64,000 nt of DNA from Symploca sp. SIO1C2 (GCA_010672925.1 JAAHFP010000003.1:1-64000), one strand, 5' to 3'; positions 41,626-50,180 are shown, counted from the stretch's first letter. Translations and numbers: made by a program. Notes: generated by a model not told the origin, from the sequence alone.

Positions 41626-41955
41626 TCATACCCCCCTTGGCTCTGGAAGCCAATGAGCGACACTCTCTAGTAACTGTTGCTTAACTTCCAAAGCTTGTAC
41701 GCCAGTACCTGTAATGTGGTAGTATTTCCGCCTAGCTCCAGTATGCTCCTCGGGAGCTTCATCACCCCATTCAGACTTGACAAAACCTTTTTTTTCCAGC
41801 TTCTTCAAGTTGGGGTAGAGGGAATTAAACCCTATCTGCTTGCCGCCGCTTTTCTCAATCGCTTCTATAATCTCCAATCCATAGCGCTTGCGAAAACGAA
41901 GCGCTGACAGGATTATTTCCTGGTTAGGAGTAAGACTCCAATCTTGATCACTCAT
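41626..41955 (-). CDS. PadR family transcriptional regulator
   Basis: 109-residue winged-helix regulator. LTPNQEIILSALRFRKRYGLEIIEAIEKSGGKQIGFNSLYPNLKKLEKKGFV is the PadR DNA-binding core. The wing (GARRKYYHITGTGVQAL) and a short C-terminal helix follow. It is encoded immediately before the cytochrome-b-like gene on the same strand, a layout in which PadR usually represses the adjacent membrane protein gene. Confidence 0.9.
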   Translation of the reverse strand: MSDQDWSLTPNQEIILSALRFRKRYGLEIIEAIEKSGGKQIGFNSLYPNLKKLEKKGFVKSEWGDEAPEEHTGARRKYYHITGTGVQALEVKQQLLESVAHWLPEPRGV

Positions 41956-41991
41956 AGTTAATCATTAGCCATTGCCCTAGTATATATTCAA

Positions 41992-42021
41992 ATATAACGT
42001 TATATCTAAAAAATAGATATA
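41992..42021. promoter_or_regulatory. Candidate PadR operator
   Basis: Perfect 14-bp palindrome ATATAACGTTATAT (41992-42005). A second inverted repeat overlaps it, TATATCTA-AAAAA-TAGATATA (42001-42021). Both lie 37-66 bases upstream of padR, a suitable place for autoregulation. Confidence 0.5.
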
Positions 42022-42054
42022 GTAAGTTATTGCAATCGTAAAAGTCTCCAAAAT

Positions 42055-42132
42055 GTAGGTTGGGTCGAGGCAACGAGACCCAACACAGCCCCCTCCACTG
42101 TTGGGTTACGCTATCGCTACACCCAACCTACT
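42055..42132. repeat. TGTAGGTTGGGT dispersed hairpin
   Basis: TGTAGGTTGGGTCGAGGCAA ... TACACCCAACCTAC forms a long hairpin with AACCCAACA-type interior. Related pieces lie at 3640-3720, 3980-4060 and 49826-49862. A GTGTCA end follows at 42150. Confidence 0.7.
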
Positions 42133-42153
42133 TATTCCATTATCTTAGGTGTG

Positions 42154-42774
42154 TCAGTTCAATCCTTTAATCGGTTCACTTAAAATTGCCAGAATCTTAG
42201 AAATACTTAGATCCTCTTCATTCTCAATCACCAACTCCTCGTTATCGATCGCCACAGTTTGAGCAGAAAGTTTGAGAAATCGCCAGACTCGACCTGTAGT
42301 AACGACACCATAGATGTTAGGAATAGTTCTGTTTCTCCCTTGGTTAAATCGCTGTGCCGCTACCATTTCAGCGATACATTGTCCCAAACCAGCATTGGTA
42401 CTTTCGTTTTTAGCTTCCACAATAGTGATTACTGGTGCTTCAATTTCTAAGGTAAACTCAGAAGCACTGACAATATAGTCACAAAACCCATTAAGTCCTT
42501 GGGTTGCATCAACATTAAATTCTCTACCAGAAAATAAACTGACTTTACGGTTAAATAATTCCCTGATCTCAATCAGTAAAGGTGCAATAATCAATTCTGA
42601 ACGAGCTTTTTCTGTATCATTATCAAAAGCAATGGTTAAATTACGTTTCAAGGTCGTTTTCAGGTATGCACTCGGCTCAATCAACTCGACTTGAGGAAAC
42701 AGCTCAATCAGAGTAGTATTAAGCTCAAAGCTAGCCTTGGCTTGGTTAATGGTTTTAAAGTCGCTATAAGGCAT
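42154..42774 (-). CDS. PD-(D/E)XK nuclease-like hypothetical protein
   Basis: 206 residues. KARSELIIAPLLIEIRELF supplies an early Glu. GLNGFCDYIVSAS gives the Asp of a PD-like site, and VITIVEAKNESTNAGLGQCIAEMVAAQRFN gives the ExK. This order fits the PD-(D/E)XK fold of restriction-like nucleases. No methylase or partner is nearby. Similar solitary proteins are common in cyanobacteria, so the activity is an inference from motif order only. Confidence 0.65.
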   Translation of the reverse strand: MPYSDFKTINQAKASFELNTTLIELFPQVELIEPSAYLKTTLKRNLTIAFDNDTEKARSELIIAPLLIEIRELFNRKVSLFSGREFNVDATQGLNGFCDYIVSASEFTLEIEAPVITIVEAKNESTNAGLGQCIAEMVAAQRFNQGRNRTIPNIYGVVTTGRVWRFLKLSAQTVAIDNEELVIENEEDLSISKILAILSEPIKGLN

Positions 42775-42847
42775 GATTAAACTCTTGTCGCTCCCTTATA
42801 ATAGTCTTGAGCTAAATAGTATGATAAGAGACTTCTTGCCTAAACCA

Positions 42848-42933
42848 GGTCAGGGCGTAGCATTGACGGCACAAAACTTTGATTTTCTGGGCAATATGCC
42901 AGCGCCAATGCTACGCCCCTACAGACAATTATC
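42848..42933. repeat. GGGGCGTAGCAT dispersed repeat, copy 2
   Basis: Inverted copy of 18915-19004: GGTCAGGGCGTAGCAT ... GGGCAATATGCCAGCGCCAA ... CCCCTACAGACAATTATC. It lies 66 bases before the CHAT-TPR gene. Confidence 0.8.
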
Positions 42934-42998
42934 GAATGGGTGCAAGAGCTCTAATAAGTATTATCCTCCGTTGATCTCGCAGTAAGAAGAGGTAAAAA

Positions 42999-45650
42999 AT
43001 GGATAAATTAACTGCTTTAGCTATTGGTATTTTATCTATTGTTTGCGGTGTAGACAGTGGGAAAGTACAAGCTTCTCTTATATCAAGTTCGGTTGAATAC
43101 TTACACCTTGGTGAAAACAAGGCAGAAGGCAGAGGGCAGAAGGCAGAAGGGAAGAAAGAAGATTGCAAGGTAGAAGGGAATTATAACTGTTTATCCGAAC
43201 TTGATATTACACCCTCTCCTATCACCAACAACCAACCACCAACCTTAGAACAAGAGGCACAGCAACTTTATGAGAGGGGACAATATACCGCAGCAGTGGA
43301 ATTGTTAAAGCAGATTATTAATAACTATGCTACCCAAGGAGATACAATAGGTGAAGCGATCGCTCAGAGGAATCTCGCTTTGGTTTACCAGCGCACGGGA
43401 GAATGGCATCAAGCAGAAAAAGCGATCGCTAAAAGCTTTAACTTGCTCCAACAATTGGCAGATAGCCCAGACCGTACCAGATTAATGGCTCAAACCCTTG
43501 ATGTCCAGGGACAATTACAATTATCAACAGCTCAACCGGAAAAAGCTCTAGCAACTTGGCAACAAGCTAGTGACCACTATCAACAAATTAATGACCCTAC
43601 TGGATCTACTAGAAGCCAGATTAACCAAGTTCAAGCTCTACGAGCAATGGGATTCTATGATCGGGCGACTAAAACCTTGGAAAAAATCCAGACAACTCTA
43701 GCAGAAAAACCAGATAATTTACTTAAAGCCAAAGCTCTCCACAGTTTAGGTGATGTCTTGCAGAAAGTAGGTAAGTTAAATCAATCCCAAGCAACTTTAG
43801 AAGAGAGTTTAGCGATCGCTGAAAAATTACTCAACTCAGAAGCAGTTGCTGCTACCCTTCTCAGCTTAGGTAATACCACCAGGTTACAGAACCAACCAGA
43901 AGATGCCTTAAATTATTATCAACAATCTTTTGAGCAAGCCACCTCACCTGAACTTCAAATTCAGGCACAGCTCAATCAATTGAACTTGTTGGTAAATCAA
44001 GAAAAATGGTCAGAGGCAAAGGCTTTATTACCTCAAATCCAGTCTCAATTAAACCAATTGCCTCCTAATCAACAAGCAATTTATGCCCGCATTAATCTGG
44101 CTCGGAGCTTGATGAAGGGGGAGATAATTACTAATGAGCAAAATGTAGCTCAATTATTAGCAAGGGCAATTCAAGAGGCTCAGAACTTAGGAGATAAGAG
44201 AGCAGAAGCTTATGGATTAGGGAGTTTGGGAAATTTGTATGAACAGCACCAGCGTTGGGAAGAAGCCCTAGAACTGACAGAGAAAGCTCTACGCATTACC
44301 AGTAATGCTCCTGATCTAGCTTACCAGTGGCAATGGCAGCTGGGTAGGATTCTCAAAGAACAAGGAAAGCCAGAGGAAGCAATTGTTGCCTATACTCAAT
44401 CAAAGAATATCCTCAAGTCCATACGTAGCGATTTAGTTGCTATTAGCTCAGATGTTCAGTTTTCTTTTAAGGAAAGTGTTGAACCAGTCTACCGAGAGTT
44501 AGCAGAGTTACTGCTGCAACCGGGAGCTAATCAAGACAACCTCAAGAAAGCTAGGGAAGTTATTGAAGCCCTTCAGTTAGCAGAACTAGACAATTTTTTT
44601 CGGGATGCCTGCCTGGATGCGACATCCCACTACATCGACGACCTAGACCCAACTGCTGCCATTTTCTATACCATTATTTTAGATAATTCTCTAGAAGTGA
44701 TTCTTGCCTTACCAGGACAAGATTTGCTACATTACACCACCGATTTATCCCAGGTAGAAATCGAAGATACTCTTACTAAACTACGGGCTTCTTTAGCAAT
44801 TAAAAAGGAGCGAAAATTCACAAAGAAACGATTGAAACTCTCCCAAAAAGTCCATGATTGGTTAATTAGTCCGATAGAAGCTGACTTAGCAGCTAATAGC
44901 ATCGAAAACCTGGTGTTTGTGTTGGATGGAGCACTACGCAATATCTCTATTGCTGCTCTCTATGATGGAGATAAGTATGTAGTAGAAAAATATGGAGTTG
45001 CTCTTGCTCCCAGTTTGAAACTTATAGACCCCAAGCCTTTAGTTAGAGAGCAAATCCAAGTTCTTTCTGGTGGATTAACCGAGGCGCGTCACGGGTTTGA
45101 AGCGCTACCAAATGTGAATAAAGAACTTCAGCGCATCCAAGCTCAAGTTCCTGCGGAAATCTTACTCAATCAGTCCTTCACCAACATCAACTTTAAAACC
45201 GCAGTCAATGATAATACTTACCCAGTAGTTCATTTAGCAACTCACGGTGAATTTAGTAGTCATGCTCAAGAAACCTTTCTCCTAACCTGGAATGGAAAAC
45301 TGCAAATTGAAGAACTCAATACTCTTCTACGTGCTGATACCAAGCAAACTAACCCCATTGAATTACTCGTTCTCAGTGCCTGCAAAACTGCAGCTGGAGA
45401 CAACCGAGCAGCTTTGGGATTAGCTGGGGTAGCTGTGCGAGCAGGGGCTCGTAGTACTGCTGCTTCTCTGTGGTATGTCAGCGATGAAGCTACTGCTTTT
45501 TTAATGAACCACTTTTACCAGGAGTTAGCTAAACCTAATATAACCAAAGCGGAAGCATTGCGACGGGCTCAACTAGCCGTTTTGCAGCAAGAGGAATTTG
45601 CTCACCCTTATTATTGGTCAGCTTTTGTGCTAGTGGGTAATTGGTTGTAG
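42999..45650 (+). CDS. CHAT domain protein with TPR repeats
   Basis: 883-residue, probably exported protein. Residues 1-25 look like a signal peptide (TALAIGILSIVCGVDSGKVQA). Residues ~85-500 hold TPR repeats (for example EEALELTEKAL, EAIVAYTQSKNIL). The C-terminal CHAT domain, a caspase-like peptidase fold, has its dyad His in VHLATHGEF and Cys in LLVLSACKTAAGD, plus GLAGVAVRAGARSTAASLWYVSD. Between signal and TPRs, residues ~40-65 (NKAEGRGQKAEGKKEDCK) are encoded by an intergenic-type repeat. Target and partner are unknown. Confidence 0.93.
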   Translation: MDKLTALAIGILSIVCGVDSGKVQASLISSSVEYLHLGENKAEGRGQKAEGKKEDCKVEGNYNCLSELDITPSPITNNQPPTLEQEAQQLYERGQYTAAVELLKQIINNYATQGDTIGEAIAQRNLALVYQRTGEWHQAEKAIAKSFNLLQQLADSPDRTRLMAQTLDVQGQLQLSTAQPEKALATWQQASDHYQQINDPTGSTRSQINQVQALRAMGFYDRATKTLEKIQTTLAEKPDNLLKAKALHSLGDVLQKVGKLNQSQATLEESLAIAEKLLNSEAVAATLLSLGNTTRLQNQPEDALNYYQQSFEQATSPELQIQAQLNQLNLLVNQEKWSEAKALLPQIQSQLNQLPPNQQAIYARINLARSLMKGEIITNEQNVAQLLARAIQEAQNLGDKRAEAYGLGSLGNLYEQHQRWEEALELTEKALRITSNAPDLAYQWQWQLGRILKEQGKPEEAIVAYTQSKNILKSIRSDLVAISSDVQFSFKESVEPVYRELAELLLQPGANQDNLKKAREVIEALQLAELDNFFRDACLDATSHYIDDLDPTAAIFYTIILDNSLEVILALPGQDLLHYTTDLSQVEIEDTLTKLRASLAIKKERKFTKKRLKLSQKVHDWLISPIEADLAANSIENLVFVLDGALRNISIAALYDGDKYVVEKYGVALAPSLKLIDPKPLVREQIQVLSGGLTEARHGFEALPNVNKELQRIQAQVPAEILLNQSFTNINFKTAVNDNTYPVVHLATHGEFSSHAQETFLLTWNGKLQIEELNTLLRADTKQTNPIELLVLSACKTAAGDNRAALGLAGVAVRAGARSTAASLWYVSDEATAFLMNHFYQELAKPNITKAEALRRAQLAVLQQEEFAHPYYWSAFVLVGNWL

Positions 45651-45882
45651 ATATAGCATTGACCTGAAGAAATTTTCGTGGGATTGCAAGTCTCCGTGTC
45701 TGCTGACTAGTTGCCCTCTCCTTTCTTCACTCATATCAAATCCGGATAATTGCCCATACAAATGGTTATGTCGGCAAAATCTTTCTCCCCCATCTCCCTC
45801 AGCCTCCTCAGCTCCCCCAGCTTAATTTAAAGAAAGTATAGCGATATAACCGGATTGGGTATCACTCCTCATCTCCCCCTTG
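45651..45882. other. Intergenic region with repeat fragments
   Basis: Contains a reverse minisatellite CCTCAGCCTCCTCAGCTCCC (45797-45832) and ATCAAATCCGGAT / ACCGGATTGGGTATCA ends (45735 and 45850) that match the borders of the GTAGAGACG elements. No gene is visible. Confidence 0.6.
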
Positions 45883-45903
45883 CACCTCACGCAACGTGAG
45901 GTG
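45883..45903. promoter_or_regulatory. MerR-type operator
   Basis: Inverted repeat CACCTCACG-CAA-CGTGAGGTG with 9-bp arms. TTGCAC (45880-45885) at its left edge can serve as a -35 box, and ATTAGCAT at its right edge as a -10, giving the long 19-20-base spacer typical of MerR-activated promoters. It lies 51 bases upstream of the merR-like start. Confidence 0.7.
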
Positions 45904-45953
45904 ATTAGCATTGATTCGTAGCCATCATTCCCTAGCTCAAAGGAGTGAATTTG

Positions 45954-46685
45954 ATGAAATCTACACCAATAAAGGTGGGTGAACTTGCAAAACAGACAGG
46001 AGTATCGGTTCGTACATTGCATTACTACGATGAGATTAGTTTGCTCAAACCTTCACACCGTAATAATGTAGGACACCGTCTTTACACTGCTGAGGACATT
46101 GTTCGTTTACAGCAAATTATGTCCCTTCGGCAAGTTGGCTTCTCCCTGGAAGAAATCCGGGATTGCCTGGAGCAACCAGATTTCTCACCATACCGTGTAA
46201 TTCAACTGCACATGTCCTGCCTAAGAAAACAGATGGAACTAGAGCGGAAGCTTTACAACCGTCTAGAAGCGATCGCAGCCAGCTTGCATTCAGTAGAGGA
46301 AATTCCCATTGAGGAGTTTATGGAAACGATAGAGGTAATCACCATGTTTGAAAAATATTATACCCCTGAACAGCTTGAAGAACTCAAAGGAAGAAGACAA
46401 ATACTCGGTGAGGAAAAGATTCACCAAGCACAAGTAGAGTGGCAGGAACTTATTGAGCAAGTTCGTACTGAAATGGCAAAAGGCACAGAAGCAACTAGCG
46501 AACCAGTGCAACTCCTTGCCCAGCGTTGGAAACAGCTCATTCAAGAGTTCACTGGCGGCAATCCTGAGATTGAGAAATCCCTAAGTAGGATGTATCAACA
46601 AGAAGGAGCAGCTAACGCCAGTCGTAATGTGATCGATCCACAGACTTGTGAGTACATGTCTAAGGCGATGGCCATGTTGAAATAA
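45954..46685 (+). CDS. MerR family regulator with TipAS-type domain
   Basis: The N-terminal MerR domain is KVGELAKQTGVSVRTLHYYDEISLLKPSHRNNVGHRLYTAEDIVRLQQI, followed by a dimerisation helix. The C-terminal ~120 residues (FEKYYTPEQLEELKGRRQILGEEKIHQAQVEWQELIEQVRTEMAKG) resemble the TipAS ligand-binding domain. ATG 45954 is preferred because AAAGGAG ends 8 bases before it. The GTG at 45945 overlaps that site. The upstream operator suggests that it activates its own gene when bound to a small molecule. Confidence 0.9.
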   Translation: MKSTPIKVGELAKQTGVSVRTLHYYDEISLLKPSHRNNVGHRLYTAEDIVRLQQIMSLRQVGFSLEEIRDCLEQPDFSPYRVIQLHMSCLRKQMELERKLYNRLEAIAASLHSVEEIPIEEFMETIEVITMFEKYYTPEQLEELKGRRQILGEEKIHQAQVEWQELIEQVRTEMAKGTEATSEPVQLLAQRWKQLIQEFTGGNPEIEKSLSRMYQQEGAANASRNVIDPQTCEYMSKAMAMLK

Positions 46686-46713
46686 TTTTGTGTAGGGGCG
46701 CACCGACGTGCAT

Positions 46714-47014
46714 TGGTGTCAACTTAAGTTGAAAAGCGCTTAAAGCTGTGAAGCTGGGGGAGCTAGGGGAGCAAGAGAATGCTCCTGTCGCTGGCTCTTT
46801 TTCCTGTTAACCAGGTAAAGGTAACGCTACTTGCTCAGTTGATGTAGAGTGCCTCTTTTCCATCAATTGGCAAGGGTGGTGACTTAAGTTGACACTAATG
46901 GGTCAGGAAGCACAACTCAACACAGCAATCGCATAATTTGTGAGAAATTATGGTAGAGGCAATTCATGAATTGCCTCTACGTTCGAGCGCTTTTCACTTT
47001 AAGTTGACACTGGT
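46714..47014. mobile_element. TIR-flanked degenerate mini-element
   Basis: GGTGTCAACTTAAGTTGAAA (left) and the inverted AGCGCTTTTCACTTTAAGTT, GACACTGG (right) flank ~250 bases. An extra internal TTAAGTTGACACTAATG occurs at 46880. The interior has a GAGCTGGGGG minisatellite fragment and a REP-like hairpin (46951-46981). No coding sequence is present. The ends match those at 6748-6951. Confidence 0.55.
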
Positions 47015-47083
47015 GACCGACGTGCGCCCTCAATGCTTGCGCCCTCTCAGGGACATTCACCTTGCATCTTTCGGAAACAGATT

Positions 47084-47105
47084 ACAGGCAAGATGCCTGT
47101 TCCAC
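47084..47105. repeat. GTTCCAC hairpin element
   Basis: ACAGGCAAGATGCCTGTTCC, then AC. Same family as 3066, 6979, 7141 and 50066. It lies at the 3' end of rdgB. Confidence 0.7.
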
Positions 47106-47109
47106 AATA

Positions 47110-47673
47110 TTAGCTTAACTGAGGTAAGAGTAAAGCAAAAGCCTTGCCTCGATGACTGTAACGCCGCTTCATTTCTGGCTCCATCTCAGCAAAAGTCAAC
47201 TGTTGCTCTGGAACATAAAAGATGGGATCGTAACCAAAACCACCATTACCACGGGGGGAAGACAAGATTGTACCTCGGCAGATACCCTCAGCCTGAAAAG
47301 CAATCTCTCCATTGGGACGTGCAATGGCAATAACGCAGACAAACTGCGCATCCCGATTTTGCTCATTACCAAGTTCTCTCAGTAACCGCCCAATCCGATC
47401 CTCGTCAGTTTTCCCATAGCGTGCTGAATAAATACCTGGGACTCCATTGAGAGCATCGACTTGCAAGCCAGAATCATCTGCAATTGCCCACTCTCCAGTT
47501 GCCTTGGCTACTTCTGATGCCTTAAGGCAAGCATTGGCAGCAAATGTCTCCCCGGTTTCTTCTATTTCCAGTGCTGAGGGCTTTAACTGTAACTCCCAGT
47601 TTGAGTCGGTCAGATAACTTTGCATTTCCCGTAGTTTACCAGGATTGCTTGTCGCCACAACGAGTACAGCCAT
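47110..47673 (-). CDS. rdgB: dITP/XTP pyrophosphatase (RdgB/HAM1)
   Basis: House-cleaning nucleotide pyrophosphatase that removes dITP, ITP and XTP from the pool. The substrate pocket motifs are LVVATSNPGKLREM, ETGETFAANACLKA, AIADDSGLQVDALNGVPGIYSARY and GGFGYDPIFYVPEQ with SHRGKAF near the C-terminus. The 187 residues are full length. Monocistronic. Confidence 0.97.
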   Translation of the reverse strand: MAVLVVATSNPGKLREMQSYLTDSNWELQLKPSALEIEETGETFAANACLKASEVAKATGEWAIADDSGLQVDALNGVPGIYSARYGKTDEDRIGRLLRELGNEQNRDAQFVCVIAIARPNGEIAFQAEGICRGTILSSPRGNGGFGYDPIFYVPEQQLTFAEMEPEMKRRYSHRGKAFALLLPQLS

Positions 47674-47748
47674 TAGTTAGATGATTAGAATGAAAGTTAG
47701 ACTTTATCCTGCAACTGTATAAATTAAATCAGATCACTGAAACGCCTT

Positions 47749-48057
47749 ATGCATCTCAATTGTAATACCGACGCTAAACAAGTTGCACAAACATCCTCTA
47801 CCCTACCAGAATGGAAGAATTTCCCTACCGAGAAAACCAGTACAGTAAATACTGATACCGTTAATGAAGATACAAACAAAGCAACTACTTCTGTTAATTC
47901 GGAAGACAAACTAGATAATTCCCTCATTAAAGATGTACCGACATTAGCTGTAAATGATGAAGCAGCTTCAGAAATTGCCCAATATTTTGATAGTGATGAT
48001 GATATGCAAAGAGCAATGTTGGAGTGGAAGTATCTCTTGGGTTTATCAGACTTCTAA
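47749..48057 (+). CDS. Hypothetical acidic protein
   Basis: 102 residues, Thr/Asn/Asp-rich in the first 70 (TEKTSTVNTDTVNEDTNKATT), then a more ordered end (EIAQYFDSDDDMQRAMLEWKYLLGLSDF). There is no domain or signal peptide. The C-terminal block looks conserved-like, which supports coding, but evidence is limited. It is followed by repeat DNA up to cobB. Confidence 0.5.
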   Translation: MHLNCNTDAKQVAQTSSTLPEWKNFPTEKTSTVNTDTVNEDTNKATTSVNSEDKLDNSLIKDVPTLAVNDEAASEIAQYFDSDDDMQRAMLEWKYLLGLSDF

Positions 48058-48085
48058 GAATTTATAGCATTTCTCGTTAGGTGAA

Positions 48086-48236
48086 TAGGGAATGGGGAAT
48101 TGGGAATTGGGAATTGGGAATGGAGAATTGGGAATTGGGAATGGAGAATTGGGAATTGGGAATAGGAGATGTACCTCACGGATGCAAGAATTGCTATAAA
48201 CTCACCTACCACCTACCACCTAAAACCTACCACCTA
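48086..48236. repeat. GGGAATT and CACCTAC short tandem repeats
   Basis: GGGAATTGGGAATTGGGAAT units (48086-48164) followed by CACCTACCACCTACCACCTA units (48199-48236), ending six bases before the cobB start. These are the reverse forms of the pair at 9803-9940. Confidence 0.9.
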
Positions 48237-48241
48237 ATCTA

Positions 48242-49696
48242 ATGCCTGTAATAATTGCTGGTGAACGTAGTGGAGTGGGCAAGACAACAGTTACTCTTGC
48301 CCTACTGTCATCCTTGTCCCAGAAGCATAACCGCGTACAATCGTTTAAGGTGGGTCCGGATTATATTGATCCGATGTTCCATCAACGAGTTACCGGACGT
48401 CCTTGCCGAAATTTAGACCCAGTATTAACCAGTGAGAACTATATCCAGGAATGCTTTGCCCGTCATCTCCAAGAAGTAGATTATGCCCTAATTGAAGGAG
48501 TAATGGGATTGTTTGATGGGGCATCTGGAACCGATGATTTTGCTAGTACAGCTCATATAGCGCGATTGTTGCACTTACCAGTGTTATTGGTATTGGACTG
48601 CTCTCGTCTCTCTCGTTCAGTTGCCGCGATCGCTTATGGATACCAATCTTTTGATCCTAGAGTTAAATTAGCAGGTTTGGTGTTGAATCGGGTAGGAAGC
48701 GATCGCCATTTAGAATTTCTCCAAGATGCCCTAAAGCCACTGCAACTGCCCATACTGGGGGTAATGCGGCGTCAGGATCAGATTACAATTCCTGATCGAC
48801 ATTTGGGGCTAGTCCCAACAGCGGAAATCTCTGAGTTAGATGAGTTGATTGACCGACTTGCCCATCTCGGCGATAGTTGTTTTGATTGGGAACAACTGTT
48901 GCCACTACTTTCTCACAGTTACCAGTCATATCATGTCAGCATAATTGCCCATCACAAAAACTTCTCCGCGTCTCCGTGTCCCCGCGTCTCCGCGTCAGAC
49001 CTAACCAGGGGTATTCAACCTAACACGATATTACCGGTTACCAATGACTCTTGTTTAAGAATCGCAGTAGCACGCGATCGCGCTTTCAGTTTTTACTACC
49101 AGGATAATCTCGATATTTTACAACAACTGGGGGCTAAATTAGTTTTCTGGAGCCCTCTGACAGATAAAACTTTGCCTGAGGGAGTTCAGGGACTGTATTT
49201 CGGTGGCGGTTTTCCGGAAATCTTTGCCCAACAACTGGCGGAAAATACTAATCTCCTTCAAACTCTCAGAAAAGTAATTACTCTGGGAATGCCCACTTAT
49301 GCTGAATGTGGAGGATTAATGTATTTATGTGAGCAAATTATTGATTTTGAGCATCAGTCTTGGTCAATGGTGGGAGTATTACCAACAACAACAGTGATGG
49401 GAAAACGCCTAACCTTAGGATATCGGCAAGCAACTGCTTTACAAGCAAGCCCACTACTATCAGCGGGAGCAACAGTTTGGGGACATGAATTTCATCGTTC
49501 TCAGTTGACAGTGATGCCGGAGAAACCTTTGTTTGAGATCAGGGGATATCGGCAGAGTCAGGGAAATTTTGAAGGATGGCGACTACATCAGCTGCACGCT
49601 TCCTATGTTCATCTCCATTGGGGTGGATGTTTAGAGATTCCGATTAGGTTTTTGCAGCATTGTCAAAATTTTGGGAAAACTGTTCTACAGTCTTAA
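48242..49696 (+). CDS. cobB: Cobyrinate a,c-diamide synthase
   Basis: Glutamine-dependent amidase (CobB/CbiA) that amidates the a and c side chains of cobyrinate in cobalamin synthesis. The N-terminal dethiobiotin-synthetase-like ATPase has IIAGERSGVGKTTVTLALL and VGPDYIDPMFHQ. The C-terminal glutaminase-type domain has FGGGFPEIFAQQLAENT and the Cys in YAECGGLMYL. The 484 residues include a linker (NFSASPCPRVSASDLTRG) encoded by the GACGCGGAGACACGG minisatellite in reverse. No other cob gene is near. Confidence 0.95.
   Translation: MPVIIAGERSGVGKTTVTLALLSSLSQKHNRVQSFKVGPDYIDPMFHQRVTGRPCRNLDPVLTSENYIQECFARHLQEVDYALIEGVMGLFDGASGTDDFASTAHIARLLHLPVLLVLDCSRLSRSVAAIAYGYQSFDPRVKLAGLVLNRVGSDRHLEFLQDALKPLQLPILGVMRRQDQITIPDRHLGLVPTAEISELDELIDRLAHLGDSCFDWEQLLPLLSHSYQSYHVSIIAHHKNFSASPCPRVSASDLTRGIQPNTILPVTNDSCLRIAVARDRAFSFYYQDNLDILQQLGAKLVFWSPLTDKTLPEGVQGLYFGGGFPEIFAQQLAENTNLLQTLRKVITLGMPTYAECGGLMYLCEQIIDFEHQSWSMVGVLPTTTVMGKRLTLGYRQATALQASPLLSAGATVWGHEFHRSQLTVMPEKPLFEIRGYRQSQGNFEGWRLHQLHASYVHLHWGGCLEIPIRFLQHCQNFGKTVLQS
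48967..49002. repeat. Minisatellite inside cobB
   Basis: CGCGTCTCCGTGTCCCCGCG, then TCTCCGCGTC: reverse complement of the unit that forms the pstA N-terminus (35138-35210). It falls at the boundary of the two cobB domains and keeps the frame. Confidence 0.88.
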
Positions 49697-50180
49697 CTTG
49701 TCACGCCCTGAGAGCGTTCAGTTTTCAAAGTGCGAACGATTTGCATAGATTTTTTATTATAGTCAGTTAATGCAACTTAACGTAAGGCGATCGCATAATC
49801 TTGTAGTGGACTAACACAACTAAAAATGTAGGTTTGGTGGAATGTAGTGCAACCCAACCTACGTCTATTCAAGTATTTTAGCTGTGTCACGGTGGTAGTG
49901 CGAGCATCTTGCTCGCTAAAGGTAAGAAGCTAGTGAGAGGACTTGGAGTAACTGCATTAAACTGTTGCGTTTTGGTGGGGAGAATAGTTTATATGTGCAC
50001 TACTTTTCCATTATTCAAAATAATAACAAAAATAATCCCAATTGCAACCAATAGATAATCAGTCCACTGGCAAGATACTAGTTCCACGGGATTTGTATGA
50101 TCACCTCAATTGAGGAAGTAAGGTCTATTGGTTATTTGTCTTTCCTCACAAATAACCAACAACCAATAACAAATAACAGA
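49697..50180. other. 484-bp intergenic region between convergent genes
   Basis: Contains a TGTAGGTTTGGTGGAATGTA ... AACCCAACCTACG hairpin (49826-49862), a GTTCCAC hairpin element (50066-50091) and an AACCAACAACCAATAAC repeat (50134-50178). No gene is supported. Confidence 0.75.
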
